From Megaustenia siamemsis (lineage: Eukaryota > Mollusca > Gastropoda > Stylommatophora > Ariophantidae): 64,000 bases of DNA. Shown piece by piece: positions 44,870-55,959 of the stretch; within the stretch, counting starts at the first letter, position 1; every line of letters begins with the position of its first letter. The DNA lies in NCBI GenBank assembly GCA_032433765.1, contig JAVIAB010000102.1, positions 15,381,730-15,445,729 on the forward strand, written 5' to 3'. The notes below the pieces were generated by a model that was given only the letters and a program-made list of their open reading frames with translations, was not told where the DNA came from and did not search any database. The translations under genes were made by a program, and so were the position numbers.

Positions 44870-45960
44870 CACGTAGGTTGCTAGTAACAAGGTAGACATG
44901 GAGTGGGGCCTACCTGTATCAAGCTGTACAGAGGTTGCTAGTAACAAGGTAGACATGGAGTGGGGCCTACCTGTATCAAGTTGTACGTAGGTTGCTAGTA
45001 ACAAGTAGACATGGAGTGGGGCCTACCTGTATCAAGCTGTACGGAGGTTGCTAGTAACAAGGTAGACATGGAGTGGGGCCTACCTGTATCAAGTTGTACG
45101 GAGGTTGCTAGTAACAAGGTAGACATGGAGTGGGGCCTACCTGTATCAAGTTGTACGGAGGTTGCTAGTAACAAGGTAGACATGGAGTGGGGCCTACCTG
45201 TATCAAGCTGTACGGAGGTTGCTAGTAACAAGGTAGACATGGAGTGGGGCCTACCTGTATCAAGCTGTACGGAGGTTGCTAGTAACAAGGTAGACATGGA
45301 GTGGGGCCTACCTGTATCAAGTTGTACGTAGGTTGCTAGTAACAAGTAGACATGGAGTGGGGTCTACCTGTATCAAGTTGTACGTAGGTTGCTAGTAACA
45401 AGGTAGACATGGAGTGGGGCCTACCTGTATCAAGTTGTACGTAGGTTGCTAGTAACAAGTAGACATGGAGTGGGGTCTACCTGTATCAAGTTGTACGTAG
45501 GTTGCTAGTAACAAGGTAGACATCGAGTGGGGTCTACCTGTATCAAGTTGTACGTAGGTTGCTAGTAACAAGGTAGACATGGAGTGGGGTCTACCTGTAT
45601 CAAGTTGTACGTAGGTTGCTAGTAACAAGGTAGACATGGAGTGGGGCCTACCTGTATCAAGTTGTACGTAGGTTGCTAGTAACAAGTAGACATGGAGTGG
45701 GGCCTACCTGTATCAAGTTGTACGTAGGTTGCTAGTAACAAGTAGACATGGAGTGGGGCCTACCTGTATCAAGTTGTACGTAGGTTGCTAGTAACAAGGT
45801 AGACATGGAGTGGGCCTACCTGTATCAAGTTGTACGTAGGTTGCTAGTAACAAGGTAGACATGGAGTGGGGCCTACCTGTATCAAGCTGTACGGAGGTTG
45901 CTACTAACAATTAGACATGGAGTGGGGCCTACCTGTATCAAGCTGTACGGAGGTTCCGAA
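44870..45960. repeat. 55/57-bp minisatellite, about 19 copies
   Basis: The unit holds GGTTGCTAGTAACAAGGTAG, ACATGGAGTGGGGCCTACCT and GTATCAAGCTGTACG. Units that lack GG in AACAAGGTAG are 55 bp. The middle block with GGAGG (45040-45310) is flanked by GTAGG types on the right. 57 bp is nineteen codons, so both strands stay open over runs of 57-bp units; artefacts. Confidence 0.97.
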
Positions 45961-46149
45961 GTTTGTGTTACTCAATGCTCCCTTTCGCTATTGGACCATT
46001 TACCGGTGACGTCCTCATGAAATCTACGTTCGTATAATTCTGGTAAACTCTGACCCCCTGACATGATATATCAATTGGATAAATGACGTCAGGTTTAATT
46101 CTATCTTGTATACAACTCATTATTATAACAAAATATAATAAAACACGGA

Positions 46150-46295
46150 CATTACACAAGAAAACAGAACAGAGAATTGAAGCCTTTGAAATGTGGATAT
46201 ATAGAAGAATACAAACGATGAAGTCTTAAAACAACTAAAAATAAAAAGAGAACTACTAAACACAATTCAAACAAGACAAATCAAACAGCGAGGCC
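46150..46295 (+). mobile_element. RT C-terminal fragment
   Basis: Plus frame: KKTEQRIEAFEMWIYRRIQ followed in other frames by LKQLKIKRELLN and TIQTRQI. It matches the TEQKIETFEMWIYRRIGR region of the copy at 50190-51435. The SINE-like tail begins right after. Confidence 0.75.
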
Positions 46296-46475
46296 TGGTT
46301 TGAAACGTCAATTACTCATCAACGGATAAAATATGAGTATATTCGAAAACGGAGCTTGTGCGACGACGGTCCCCTGTGCACACGACTGCCAGGGAAAAAC
46401 GGATTAACTTGCAACATTAAGTTCCTAGTCTCTAGGGATTTCGCCAGAGGTGAAAGCTGACGAACGCAAAAAATA
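46296..46475 (+). mobile_element. SINE family B, 5'-truncated copy
   Basis: TTTGAAACGTCAATTACTCA, CCCTGTGCACACGACTGCCA and GTTCCTAGTCTCTAGGGATT match the 3' two-thirds of the SINE at 56086-56410. The tRNA-like head is absent. Confidence 0.8.
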
Positions 46476-46989
46476 TATAAAAATGTCTGATTTCTGACCA
46501 CGGGATGGCACACGACAATATCCACGGCGCTGTGGCCCTGGCCAAGTTTGATGGCCCCTTTGGGAGTCGAGTACACCATTTTTGGAACCACTGATGTGGG
46601 TTGTGATAAGTCAATGTTGAATGTAGAGAAAGTGAAAAGGGATAATGGTGTACTGAGGGAGAGAGGATGGGGAATCTACAGACAAAAATAAGTGGAGGGC
46701 AGGAGAGAGACAGTGAAAGAGCAGAAGTGAAAGATGGGGTAATGAAGGAGATGGGAGTTTCTGCTTCTTCAGTGTTCACCCGTTAAGTGGGTGCCGTTAG
46801 TTTAATGAAAGTCGCTGATATCGTCTCCTTTTGACCCGACACATCCGTCTCAGAAAAGGGTGGATTTCTAATTGAACAATTATATAACCGGCAGGTGCCA
46901 TTTTCGGCCTTTCATTTAAATTGTAACCTGCGAAGCTTTCTTTAACGTGCGCGATTGCACACGGGACTTTCTGTTTTCCGCCGATATCC
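46476..46989. other. No gene recognised
   Basis: ORFs on the minus strand (46319-46779) are not recognised. CTTTAACGTGCGCGATTGCA near 46940 and CCCGACACATCCG near 46845 look like a dispersed repeat, the second echoed at 15895. Confidence 0.35.
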
Positions 46990-48070
46990 GAGAGGACTAG
47001 AAATCAGATCTTACTACCCAGAGAAGACTAGACATCAGATCTCACTACCCAGAGAAGACTAGACATCAGATCTTTCTACCCAGAGAGGGATAGACATCAG
47101 ATCTCACTACCCAGATCTCACTACCAGATCTCACTACCCAGAGAAGACTAGACATCAGATCTCACTACCCAGATCTCACTACCAGATCTCACTACCCAGA
47201 GAAGACTAGACATCAGATCTCACTACACATAGAAAACTTGAGATAAGATCTTACTACCCAGAGTAGACTAGACATCAGATCTTACTACCCAGAGTAGACT
47301 AGACATCAGATCTTACTACCCAGAGTAGACTAGACATCAGATCTTACTACCCAGAGAGGGTCAGACATCAGATCTTACTACCCAGAGTAGACTACACATC
47401 TGATCTTACTACCCAAGGAGGATCAGACATCAGATCTCACAACCCAGAGAGGGATAGACATCAGATCTTACTACCCCGAGAGGACTAGACATCAGATCTC
47501 ACTACCCAGAGAGGGCTAGACATCAGATCTCAACACCCAGAGAGGGCTAGACATCAGATCTCACTACCCAGAGAGGGATAGACATCAGATCTCACTACCC
47601 AGAGAAGACAAGACATCATATCTCAACACCCAGAGAAGGCTGGACATCAGATCTCACTACCCAGAGAAGACTAGACATCATATTTCATTACCCAGAGAGC
47701 GATAGACATCAGATCTAACTACTCAGAGAAGACTAGATATCAGATCTCACTACCCAGAAAAGACTAGACATCAGATCTCACTACCCAGAGAAGACTATAC
47801 ATCAGATTTCATTACCCAGAGAGAACTAGACATCAGATCTTACTACCCCGAGAGGACTAGACATCAGATCTTACTACCCCGAGAGAACTAGACATCAGAT
47901 CTTACTACCCCGAGAGGACTAGACATCAGATCTTACTACCCCGAGAGGACTAGACATCAGATCTTACTACCCAGAGAGAACTAGACATCAGATCTCACTA
48001 CCCAGAGAGGACTAGACATCAGATCTTACTACCCAGAGAGGTCTGGAGATCAGATCGTACTAGCCAGAGA
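46990..48070. repeat. 31-bp minisatellite, inverted relative of the 26-28 kb array, about 34 copies
   Basis: The unit (plus) is AGACTAGACATCAGATCTCA plus CTACCCAGAGA. Its reverse complement has TCTGGGTAGTGAGATCTGAT, matching the 26105-28195 unit. Variants: CTTACTACC, CCCGAGAGG, and a short duplicated CCAGATCTCACTA at 47110 and 47170. Confidence 0.96.
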
Positions 48071-48117
48071 CTAGGGGAGGGGAAAGCAACGAAGAAACTG
48101 CGGGTACGATGTGAGAA

Positions 48118-48205
48118 AGGTTGACGGCATATGGCTGGATGCGAACCCGGCCCTCACCAGTCCAATGTCCGACGTATTATCTCTAGACCAACAATCCTCT
48201 CCACA
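48118..48205 (-). repeat. tRNA-like SINE head
   Basis: The minus strand has TTGGTCTAGAGATAATACG (box A region) and GGGTTCGCATCCAGCC (box B). Isolated; body not identified. Confidence 0.45.
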
Positions 48206-48539
48206 CTATACTCCTCTTATCATCGGAGACAGAAGTGAAGGATGGGATAATAAAAGAAACATGAGTGAAAGATGGGGAAAATGTTAGATTCAAGCGAGAA
48301 AGAAGCGGATAGTGAAAGATATAGGAGTAAAAGAGGAGAGGATTAGGGGACAAATCTGAAATGAAAGAGGGACATGAAAGAGGCTGATGTAAAGGGTGAT
48401 AATGATAGAGAGGACTGACTGGAGGAAAATTATACAGTCAGGAGTGAAATATGAGATAATAAAAGACAGGAGTGAATGAGAGGATCGTGAGAGATAAGAG
48501 AATGAAAGAGACGGATAAAGAAAGAGGACTTACAAAGGG
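48206..48539. other. Purine-rich sequence, no gene
   Basis: GA-rich with repeated GTGAAAGATG, GAGTGAAA and AGGAGTGAA words; looks like a decayed repeat leading into the 32-bp array. Confidence 0.5.
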
Positions 48540-50105
48540 AGGCGGAAGTAAAAATGGCAGAATGTTAGAAAGTCTGAGAGTGATAGTGGTAGGATGTTAG
48601 AAAGGCTGAGAGTAAAAGTGGCAGGATGTTAGAAAGTCTGAGAGTGATAGTGGTAGGATGTTAGAAAGGCTGAGAGTAAAAGTGGCAGGATGTTAGAAAC
48701 GCTAAAAGTGAAAGTGGCAGAATGATAGAAAGGCTGAGAGTAAAAGTGACAGGATGTTAGAAAGGCTGAGAGTAAAAGTGGCAGGATGTTAGAAACGCTA
48801 AAAGTGAAAGTGGCAGAATGTTAGAAAGGCTGAGAGTGAAATGAAAGTGACAGAATGTTAGAAAGGCTGAGAGTAAAAGTGGCAGGATTTTAGAAAGGCT
48901 GAGAGTAAAAGTGGCAGGATGTTAGAAAGGCTGAGAGTGAACGTGGCAGGATGTTAGAAAGGCTGAGAGTAAAAGTGGCGGGATGTTAGAAAGGCTGAGA
49001 GTGAAATGAAAGTTACAGGATGTTAGAAAGACAGAGTGAAATGAAAGTGGCAGGATGTTAGAAAGGCTGAGAGTGAACGTGGCAGGATGTTAGAAAGACT
49101 GAGAGTAAAAGGGGCAGGATGTTAGAAAGACTGAGAGTAAAAGTGGCAGGATGTTAGAAAGACTGAGAGTAAAAGTGGCAGGATGTTAGAAAGACTGAGA
49201 GTAAAAGTGGCAGGATGTTAGAAAGGCTGAGAGTAAAAGTGGCAGGATGTTAGAAAGACTGAGAGTGTAATTGTCAGGATGTTAGAAAGGCCTAGCGTAA
49301 AAGTGGCAGGATGTTAGAAAGGCTGAGAGTAAACGTGGCAGGATGTTAGAAAGGCTGAGAGTAAAAGTGGCAGGATGTTAGAAAGGCTGAGAGTAAAAGT
49401 GGCAGGATATTAGTTAGGCTGAGAGTAAAAGTGGCAGGATGTTAGAAAGCGTGAGAGTAAAAGTGGCAGGATGTTAGAAAGTCTGAGAGTAAAAGTGGCA
49501 GGATGTTAGAAAGGGTGAGAGTAAAAGTGGCAGGATGTTAGAAAGGGTGAGAGTGAACGTGGCAGGATGTTAGAAAGCGTGAGAGTAAAAGTGGCAGGAC
49601 ATTAGAAAGGCTGAGAGTAAAAGTGGCAGGATGTTAGAAAGGGTGAGAGTAAAAGTGTCAGGATGTTAGAAAGGCTGAGAGTAAAAATGGCAGGATGTTA
49701 GAAAGGCTGAGAGTAAAAGTGGCAGGATATTAGAAAGGCTGAGAGTAAAAATGGCAGGATGTTAGAAAGGGTGAGAGTAAAAGTGGCAGGATATTAGAAA
49801 GGCTGAGAGTAAAAGTGGCAGGATATTAGAAAGGCTGAGAGTAAAAGTGGCAGGATATTAGATAGGCTGAGAGTAAAGTGGCAGGATATTAGATAGGCTG
49901 AGAGTAAAAATGGCAGGATGTTAGAAAGTCTGAGAGTAAAAGTGGCAGGATGTTAGAAAGGGTGAGAGTAAAAGTGTCAGGATGTTAGAAAGTCTGAGAG
50001 TAAAAGTGTCAGGATGTTAGAAAGGGTGAGAGTAAAAGTGTCAGGATGTTAGAAAGTCTGAGAGTAAAAGTGGCAGGACATTAGAAAGGCTGAGAGTTAA
50101 AGTGT
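48540..50105. repeat. 32-bp purine-rich minisatellite, about 48 copies
   Basis: The unit is AGGCTGAGAGTAAAAGTGGC plus AGGATGTTAGAA. Strong strand asymmetry: the plus strand is nearly free of C except in CTG and GGCAGG. Longer units with GTGAAATGAAAGTG occur at 48830-49060. Confidence 0.97.
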
Positions 50106-50189
50106 CTCCGTAATGAACATCGACTGTTTTTGTTATTATTGTTATTACTGTTATTACTGTTGTTATTATTATTATTATTGTTGTTGTTA

Positions 50190-51435
50190 TTCATCATCAT
50201 TGAGTGCCATCTCCGCATCGAAGGTTGGCTTGGGATCGCCATTCCACTCTGTCACTTGCTTTGATGGTGCAGATTGTCATAGGTTGACGTGTCCATCTTT
50301 TGATGTTACTCGACCATTTTAGTCTTGTTCTGCCACTGCCTCTTTTACCTTGTGTTTTCCCTTCCAATATTACTTTTAGTAGACTGTTGTGTCTTTTAAC
50401 ATGGCCCAAAAATCGCATTTGTCTTGTTCTTATTGTGCTTAGTAGTTCTCTTTTTAATTTTAGTTGTTTTAAAACTTCATCGTTTGTTTTATTTTCTTTC
50501 CATCCAATTCTACCTATTCTTCTATAAATCCACATTTCAAAGGTTTCAATTTTTTGTTCTGTTTTCTGTCTAATGTCCATGTTTCTGCACCATACACGAA
50601 TATTGAGAAGATGTAATATTTTGCTATTCTTAGTTTTAGCCCTGGTATTATTTGTTTTGATGTTAGTATACTTTTCATGGCATTAAAATTACTTTTTGCC
50701 ATACCTATTCTTTTGTTTATTTCAGTTGTACATTTTCCATCACTGGTTATAGTATGTCCCAAGTAGTTGTAGCTCTGGATTGTCTCCAGGTGTATTCCCT
50801 CAACTTTGATATCCACCTGTATGTCTTGAGAATTTTCTTTGTTTATGATCATAGTTTTGGAGCTGCGATAGCTCAGTGGTTAGTAAACTGGACTACAAAG
50901 GACAAGAGGCAGGGTTCGATCCCAAACGATGGCATCCGGGTTCATCCAGCCTTTAATGGGTACCGGATTTTTTCTGGGAAAGTAAAGCGGCACGGGCGTA
51001 ATACTGACATCATTACCCCAAAAATCATGTCCTGAAGGTCTGTAAAATGTATGGTCACTAACACCATATTGCCTAAACGCCACTTGGCGTGACGGGGATA
51101 CTTTACTTTTTTTTTAATGATCATAGTTTTAGTCTTTTTGATATTCATATCTAGTCCATATATTTTGCTTGTCATGTCTATTACATTGAGTAATTGTTGC
51201 AGATCTTTAGGATTTTCTGCTAGTAATTCAATATCATCAGCATATGTTAGGTTATTGATTATCTTTCCATTAATGTTTAGGCCTGGCATCTCTGGGATGT
51301 TTTTAAAGATTTGCTCAGTGTATACATTGAACAAGCTTGGTGATAGGATGCATCCTTGTCTTACTCCTCTTTTTATGTCCAAGGGTGCAGCGTTCTCCTT
51401 GTTGTTATTAGTGTTATTGTCATTATTAGTATTGT
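50190..51435 (-). mobile_element. RTE-like RT copy, interrupted by a SINE
   Basis: On the minus strand: IKRGVRQGCILSPSLFN (about 51370), NNLTYADDIELLAENP (catalytic block, about 51240), NIKKTKTMII, then the SINE at 50859-51116, then NKENSQDIQVDIKVEG, YNYLGHTITSDGKCTTEI, VYGAETWTLDRK, ETFEMWIYRRIGRIGW, MRFLGHVKRHN and GKRGSGRTRLKW. Removing the SINE and one target duplication rejoins the ORF. One frameshift lies near 50515-50580. At 51435 it is joined head-to-head with another fragment. A (TTA)n-like tract at 50130-50190 is its 3' tail. Confidence 0.92.
50859..51116 (+). mobile_element. tRNA-derived SINE family A inserted in an RT ORF, 14-bp target duplication
   Basis: GGAGCTGCGATAGCTCAGTG (box A), GGTTCGATCCC (box B), body, then TACTTTACTTTTTTTTT. 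ATGATCATAGTTTT flanks it at 50845-50858 and 51117-51130. It splits the retrotransposon codons between Met-Ile-Ile and Asn-Lys-Glu. Confidence 0.95.
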
Positions 51436-51474
51436 TATAAACCGTTAATTCTAATGTCTTACAACGAGCCAAAC

Positions 51475-51890
51475 TCCCATCGATCATGGCAACACTTAAG
51501 ATTCGTAGACTAAGGTAGTTGGGCCATGTAAGAAGAATGGCAAACAATCGTATTCCAAAACAAATATTGTATGGCGAACTTAGGGACGGAAAGAGACCAA
51601 AGGGCAGGCCAGTGCTGAGATATAAGGATGTTTGCAGGGCTTCCTTGGGGGAATTTTCTATAAGTGAAAGGAACTGGGAAAATGTAGCTGCGGATCTTAG
51701 CACATGGAGAGCAAACATAAAATTTGACACAGCAACTTTCGAGACAGTGCTGATGTCAAATTCAGAAGACAAAAGGCGCAAGAGAAATGAGACACAGGTA
51801 CCGCAAATACACCTTGCTCGTTCTGTGGATGGATCTGTCTGTCCAGGATTGGCACATTCAGCCACGAGAAAAGATGTTCAGTAAAGCAGC
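51475..51890 (+). mobile_element. RT C-terminal fragment of a third family
   Basis: Plus frame: LGHVRRMANNRIPKQILYGE then LRDGKRPKGRPVLRYKDVCR and WENVAADLSTWRANI. This is the WxGHVxRMxxxRxPKQLLYGEL…RPKLRYKDVCK end of a well-known molluscan/vertebrate-type non-LTR protein. The tail HLARSVDGSVCPGLAHSATR resembles the terminal C2H2 finger of that family with its Cys and His partly lost. The frame is open to 51884. The 307-codon minus ORF across it is an antisense shadow joined to the neighbouring element. Confidence 0.85.
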
Positions 51891-52026
51891 ACCCAGTTTG
51901 AGACACTAATGCTTTACCAAACTACTAACTTATCATGATTGCTTGCTACCAACCGTCTGTCAAGACGCCATAGGCCATATATATATATCTACGATCAGGA
52001 CTCAATCAGAGTAGGATTCCAGACTC

Positions 52027-52262
52027 TCACATGAAGTCAGCTGTCAGGTTAAGTGTATTGATCGCCCCTACAGACAGAATATCACGATTAGAGTCCGCCA
52101 GATCCACTCTGATTGAACACCCGTTAAAACGGTGCACTGTGTTCTGCGCCAGTGGCCCAGTGCATCCGATTTCATCCAGCATTTTATTCAGGTTTGCATT
52201 CCTTAGCTTTTGATTGTCCCCAATCTTCCTGCAAGGCAGCAGATGATCTTTTCTGTAGGGGG
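52027..52262 (-). other. Unrecognised ORF, possible last exon
   Basis: After CTGCTGCCTTGCAG the minus strand is open for about 63 codons to TGA, including MLDEIGCTGPLAQNTVHRFN and GCSIRVDLADSNRDILSVGA. The acceptor-like end and coding-like composition suggest an exon or a piece of a TE. I cannot name a family. Confidence 0.3.
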
Positions 52263-52965
52263 ATTCACACACAAAGATATGAGATGTGACTAACACAGAC
52301 ATGCACACACAAAGATATGAGATGTGACTAACACAGACATGCACACACAAAGATATGAGATGTGACTAACACAGACATGCACACAGCGATACGAGGCATG
52401 ACTAACACTGACACACATCAAGATATATGACATATGACTAACATAAACATGCACATAAAGATATGAGATATGACTGACATAGACATACACACACACAAAT
52501 ATGAGATGTGACTAACATAACCATGCACATAAAGATATGAGATATGACTGAAATAGACATGCACACACAAGATATGAGATGTGACTAACATAACCATGCA
52601 CACACAAGGATATGAGATGTGACAGACACAGACATGCACACACAAAGATATGAGATATGACTAACATAAACATGCACACAAAGATATGAGATAGCACTAA
52701 CCCAAATATACACACACAAAGATATGACACATGACTAACACAGATACACACTAAGATATGAGATATGACTAAACACATACACACATAAAGATATGAATCA
52801 TGATTAACACGGACACACCAAGATATGAGATATGACTAACATGACACACACCAAGATATGAGCCATGGCCAGCACACACACACACAAGCTAAGATATGAG
52901 CCATGGCTAGCACAGAAACACACCAAGAAATGAACCATGTCCAGCACAGAAACACATTAAGGTAT
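52263..52965. repeat. 38-bp degenerate minisatellite, about 18 copies
   Basis: The unit is ACACACAAAGATATGAGATG plus TGACTAACACAGACATGC. The first three copies are identical; the rest vary in length and sequence, losing the period toward 52960. Confidence 0.93.
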
Positions 52966-54618
52966 CCATATGCTTGGATTTGTTATAGTCGGCAGACTCT
53001 TCTTAACGTGGGAATCATCGACATACGAGACGCAGGCCCCGATTAACTGTTCACAGGTTTCGTTCAAACAGTTGTCCGGAGATTTGAGAGTGCAGTCTGA
53101 CCCGTAGAACGTTCCCTTGCATGTACAGTTCTCGGTTGACTGTTCACAGATGTCATTGAAACAGTTGTCCTGACATTTGAGAGTACAGTCTGACCCGTAG
53201 TACGTTTCCTTGCACGAACAGTCTGTACTTTCCGGGTCACTTATAATGCCACAGCCCTCAGAACACGTCTGTTTGCAGTGTAGCCCAAAATTACCATCGG
53301 GACAAGTGTCATTACAGGTGAAGCCAGGATGTTTACATTGTAGACATTTTCAGGATTTTTCCTCACATAAAGGACAGACACTAAGACACGACCCGGAGCA
53401 GTCGTGTCCATAGATCCCATGTGAACAGTTGCCGTGACACGTATCGATGATGACGTTGCAGCCTTTGCAACACCCACAACACAATGCACAAAACGACCAA
53501 GAATGCCCGTCCTGACAATAAGTGTCTCTAAATGTTTGCACCTCACACACCGTCAGTGCACTGTCGGCCTGCGAAATGGTCGGTGAGAACTAAATCTTAA
53601 TGTGTGCCATTGACGCTTGTGTGGTGACTACAGTAGTGTTCACAGAAATATTTGGGTATGATGTATCGTTATACTGGAACACTACACCGCCACTGTCAGA
53701 GAAAGCCTTTAGAGTGACATTCTTTACCCGAATCATAGTGCTAGCTCGATATAAATTCGAATGGTGTGAGTCTTCTGGGGCGTGGCAAAGTTCAGACACC
53801 AGTAAACAGAATTGGCTCCACTTCTCAATTGTGTGTGTGTGCAGTCATTTTCATAGAGATTGGTCTTTGTTTTGCCATTAACTTCGGCCTCTGGTCCACA
53901 TCCGTCTCCAGTATAACAAGCATTAAATGTGTCGGTCTGGTTTGTGTTCTGTTGAGAGCCACATTCCGACCCCCGCCAATGTAGATGGAGCAGATATTTG
54001 CAACTATCGCCCCTTCGATCCGTAACTTGTTGATCAGACCAGCCCCAGAGTAAAAGACATAAATCTCGTGCGAACTAACTACAAACCTTGATTCATTGTT
54101 ACATGAGGCAAAACTATTTAGTTTTACCGTGAAACTGTCCGGATAGTTAAGTGATTCACATAAATCCTAAACCAGGAGAACGGCAAAGATTGATTGAGAG
54201 TTGCCGCAACTGATGTAGAATCTGTGTCCGGATTACATGTGGTGTCGTTATCAAACAGGAAAGTAGGTTCAGATTTTTGGGCGTATTTATAAACGAGATC
54301 CAAGTACTGACACTAGGGTTCGAAATATCCATGCTGACAACTGTCATTGTTTGGGCATGTCCCTGTAGTTTTGTCACAAACTGAGTCATTATAGCAGTGA
54401 CATTGTAACGTACAATTTGCCCCAAACCAACCGTTTGCACAAGTTAGGTCATTAACTTCCAAGGTCGCGAACGAAGCCAGCAGAATAAAGACTTGATCTA
54501 CATCGGTGGTAACGAACTGTGTACAAACATTTATTATCAAACCCGTGGTTACATTTCTAAAAATCTGCCAACTCGCTGTGATAACAGATAGCGTGATGTT
54601 CAAAGTCAAATTTGTTTA
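52963..54618 (-). pseudogene. Broken lectin-like (FTP type) plus EGF-repeat protein
   Basis: Minus strand, from 54618: a beta-rich segment, an EGF-like module CANGWFGANCTLQCHCYND, then after TAG (54313-54315) a galactose-binding-like segment ending FRIYVNH. A frameshifted FTP lectin start follows, RNVALNRTQT (about 53965) with AEVNGKTKTNLYENDCTHTQ, then VRNVTLKAFSDSGG-like sequence and VVFQYNDTSYPNISVNTTVV. Next are several Cys-rich EGF/scavenger-type modules: CHGNCSHGIYGHDCSGSC, CNDTCPDGNFGLHCKQTC, CSCKETYYGSDCTLKC, CTCKGTFYGSDCTLKS. In-frame stops at 53590 region and 53350-53352 and several frameshifts show that it is dead or a very poor copy. Molluscs have many secreted or receptor proteins with this domain mix. 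It ends in the 38-bp array. Confidence 0.82.
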
Positions 54619-54674
54619 CACCATGGCTCGAACGCGTACAAGCTTCCATCTTGGCGCGTCCCATGACGTCATAT

Positions 54675-54713
<39 letters not shown>
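54675..54713. repeat. (TA)n microsatellite
   Basis: About 20 TA dinucleotides. Confidence 0.97.
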
Positions 54714-54716
<3 letters not shown>

Positions 54717-54748
54717 AGTGGGTGTTGATCATTTTCATGAAGTATCAA

Positions 54749-54806
54749 TAACACAAACACGTCATAAACACGTCACAAACACGTCACAAACACGTCACAA
54801 ACACAA
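54749..54806. repeat. 11-bp tandem repeat
   Basis: AACACGTCACA repeated about five times. Each copy holds a CRE-like half site CGTCA, which may be coincidental. Confidence 0.85.
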
Positions 54807-55163
54807 TTTGTAGAGTTGGTGACAGTCTGAGAATCGTGGCCCAGACCAAGCAGGGGGTAGACACTTTGTGATGCCACACAGAAAGCTCATTGGCTGTATT
54901 CTTTGCCAGTTCGCAGTAGAAAGAGAAAGATTGATTGTGGGGGTGGATAGGGGCTACAGTAGAGACCGTAATTGATTGTGACATTGTGTCAACCACTTGT
55001 GACGGAATTACTGTTTTATTTTTACATTTCGGAAAGCTTTGTCAATAGGGAGAGCGGATCGCCAGGAGAGTTTGTTTTATTTTCAAAATGAATGAGGATG
55101 GACAGACACAAGATCTAACAAATGCTTCTTTGGAGGAATGAAGGTTCATGCAAACTGATGAAT

Positions 55164-55230
55164 GAATAATTCGAGATTTTAATTTGTTTGCAGTGATACC
55201 AGGACCTTCCATAACCATAACCCAGATTCA
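55164..55230 (+). repeat. Partial copy of CCATAA-tailed repeat
   Basis: ATTTTAATTTGTTTGCAGTG … CCTTCCATAACCATAACCC, same family as 40273 and 55418. Confidence 0.65.
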
Positions 55231-55235
55231 TAGTT

Positions 55236-55412
55236 TGAAAGTGTTTGTTGAAGACCTATGATTCATAGAGAGCTAAAAGTGTTTGTTAAAGACCTATGAA
55301 GAAACACATTCAGCTCCCTGTAAAGCATAAGTCTTCACCAAACAGTTTTAGTTCCCTGTGGAGCATACGTCATCAACAAACACTTTTAGCTCCCTGGGCA
55401 GCATAGTTTCTG
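55236..55412. repeat. Retrotransposon-tail units in both orientations
   Basis: GTGTTTGTTGAAGACCTATG (55240-55260) and a second similar unit lie in one orientation. Three units with GCATAAGTCTTCACCAAAC or GCATACGTCATCAACAAACA follow in the other (55300-55410). Both are variants of the 38-bp unit at 60520-61440 and of the element end at 11700. Confidence 0.7.
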
Positions 55413-55417
55413 ATGAT

Positions 55418-55528
55418 GATTCCACTGGCACGGGCGGTTGAGCATTTATGGATTTTAATTCGTTTGCAGTGATACCGGGGCCTTCCATAACCATAACCAT
55501 AACCATAACCATAACCATAACCATAACT
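55418..55528 (+). repeat. CCATAA-tailed dispersed repeat, best copy
   Basis: TCCACTGGCACGGGCGGTTG, ATGGATTTTAATTCGTTTGC, AGTGATACCGGGGCCTT, then (CCATAA)8. See 40273-40352. Confidence 0.75.
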
Positions 55529-55551
55529 GATTAATGAATTTAATTTTTTTT

Positions 55552-55765
55552 TAAAGTGGCTTATTTTGGTATTGCCAAATACTATAATGACGCTGAAAGG
55601 ACAATAACGGAGGGTATAGTTATTGAAAAGTGGAGAAGGGGGTGACCTAGAGAACGTTGGGACCAAGCTAACAAGGACCTTCTTGTGACAGAGTGAAATT
55701 CGTGGGTGACACAAAAGGCAAAGGCCTCAGAGGGGAAACAATGTGACAATCAGTCACAATGACAA
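55552..55765 (+). mobile_element. RT C-terminal fragment
   Basis: Plus: IVIEKWRRG, stop, PRERWDQANKDLLVTE. Compare the RRGRPRERWxxDIxDL block in related elements. Short and decayed. Confidence 0.5.
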
Positions 55766-55820
55766 ACGACTAATAGAATGCCTGAACGACATGCAACTAG
55801 ATAATGCTGACACATTACTG

Positions 55821-55915
55821 AAATTTATAATTGATTAATTTATAATTGAGTAGTTTATGATTGATTAATTTATAATTGATTAATTTATAATTGATTAATT
55901 TATAATTGAACTGTA
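55821..55915. repeat. 15-bp AT-rich tandem repeat
   Basis: ATTAATTTATAATTG repeated about six times. Confidence 0.92.
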
Positions 55916-55959
55916 ATTTACACTGGGAAAATCAGTTACGGTAAAAGTGGCAAAGAGAA

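Noticed and set aside
44870..45960. In-frame repetitive protein from the 57-bp array
   Set aside because: Open on both strands, units of 55 bp break the frame, and there is no homology.
45968..46159. Candidate N-terminal exon of the CA-related gene
   Set aside because: Has an acceptor-like CATGTCAG and SPVNG, but no QSPINI context and the wrong surrounding residues.
50942..51865. 307-codon minus ORF as one protein
   Set aside because: Its N-terminal half is antisense to a plus-strand RT fragment (51475-51890) and its C-terminal end reads into the SINE; only the middle is RT.
54749..54806. cAMP-response element cluster
   Set aside because: CGTCA recurs only because an 11-bp unit is tandemly repeated; no promoter context.
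55488..55528. Telomere-like (CCATAA)n
   Set aside because: Tail of a dispersed repeat present in shorter form at 40340 and 55215.
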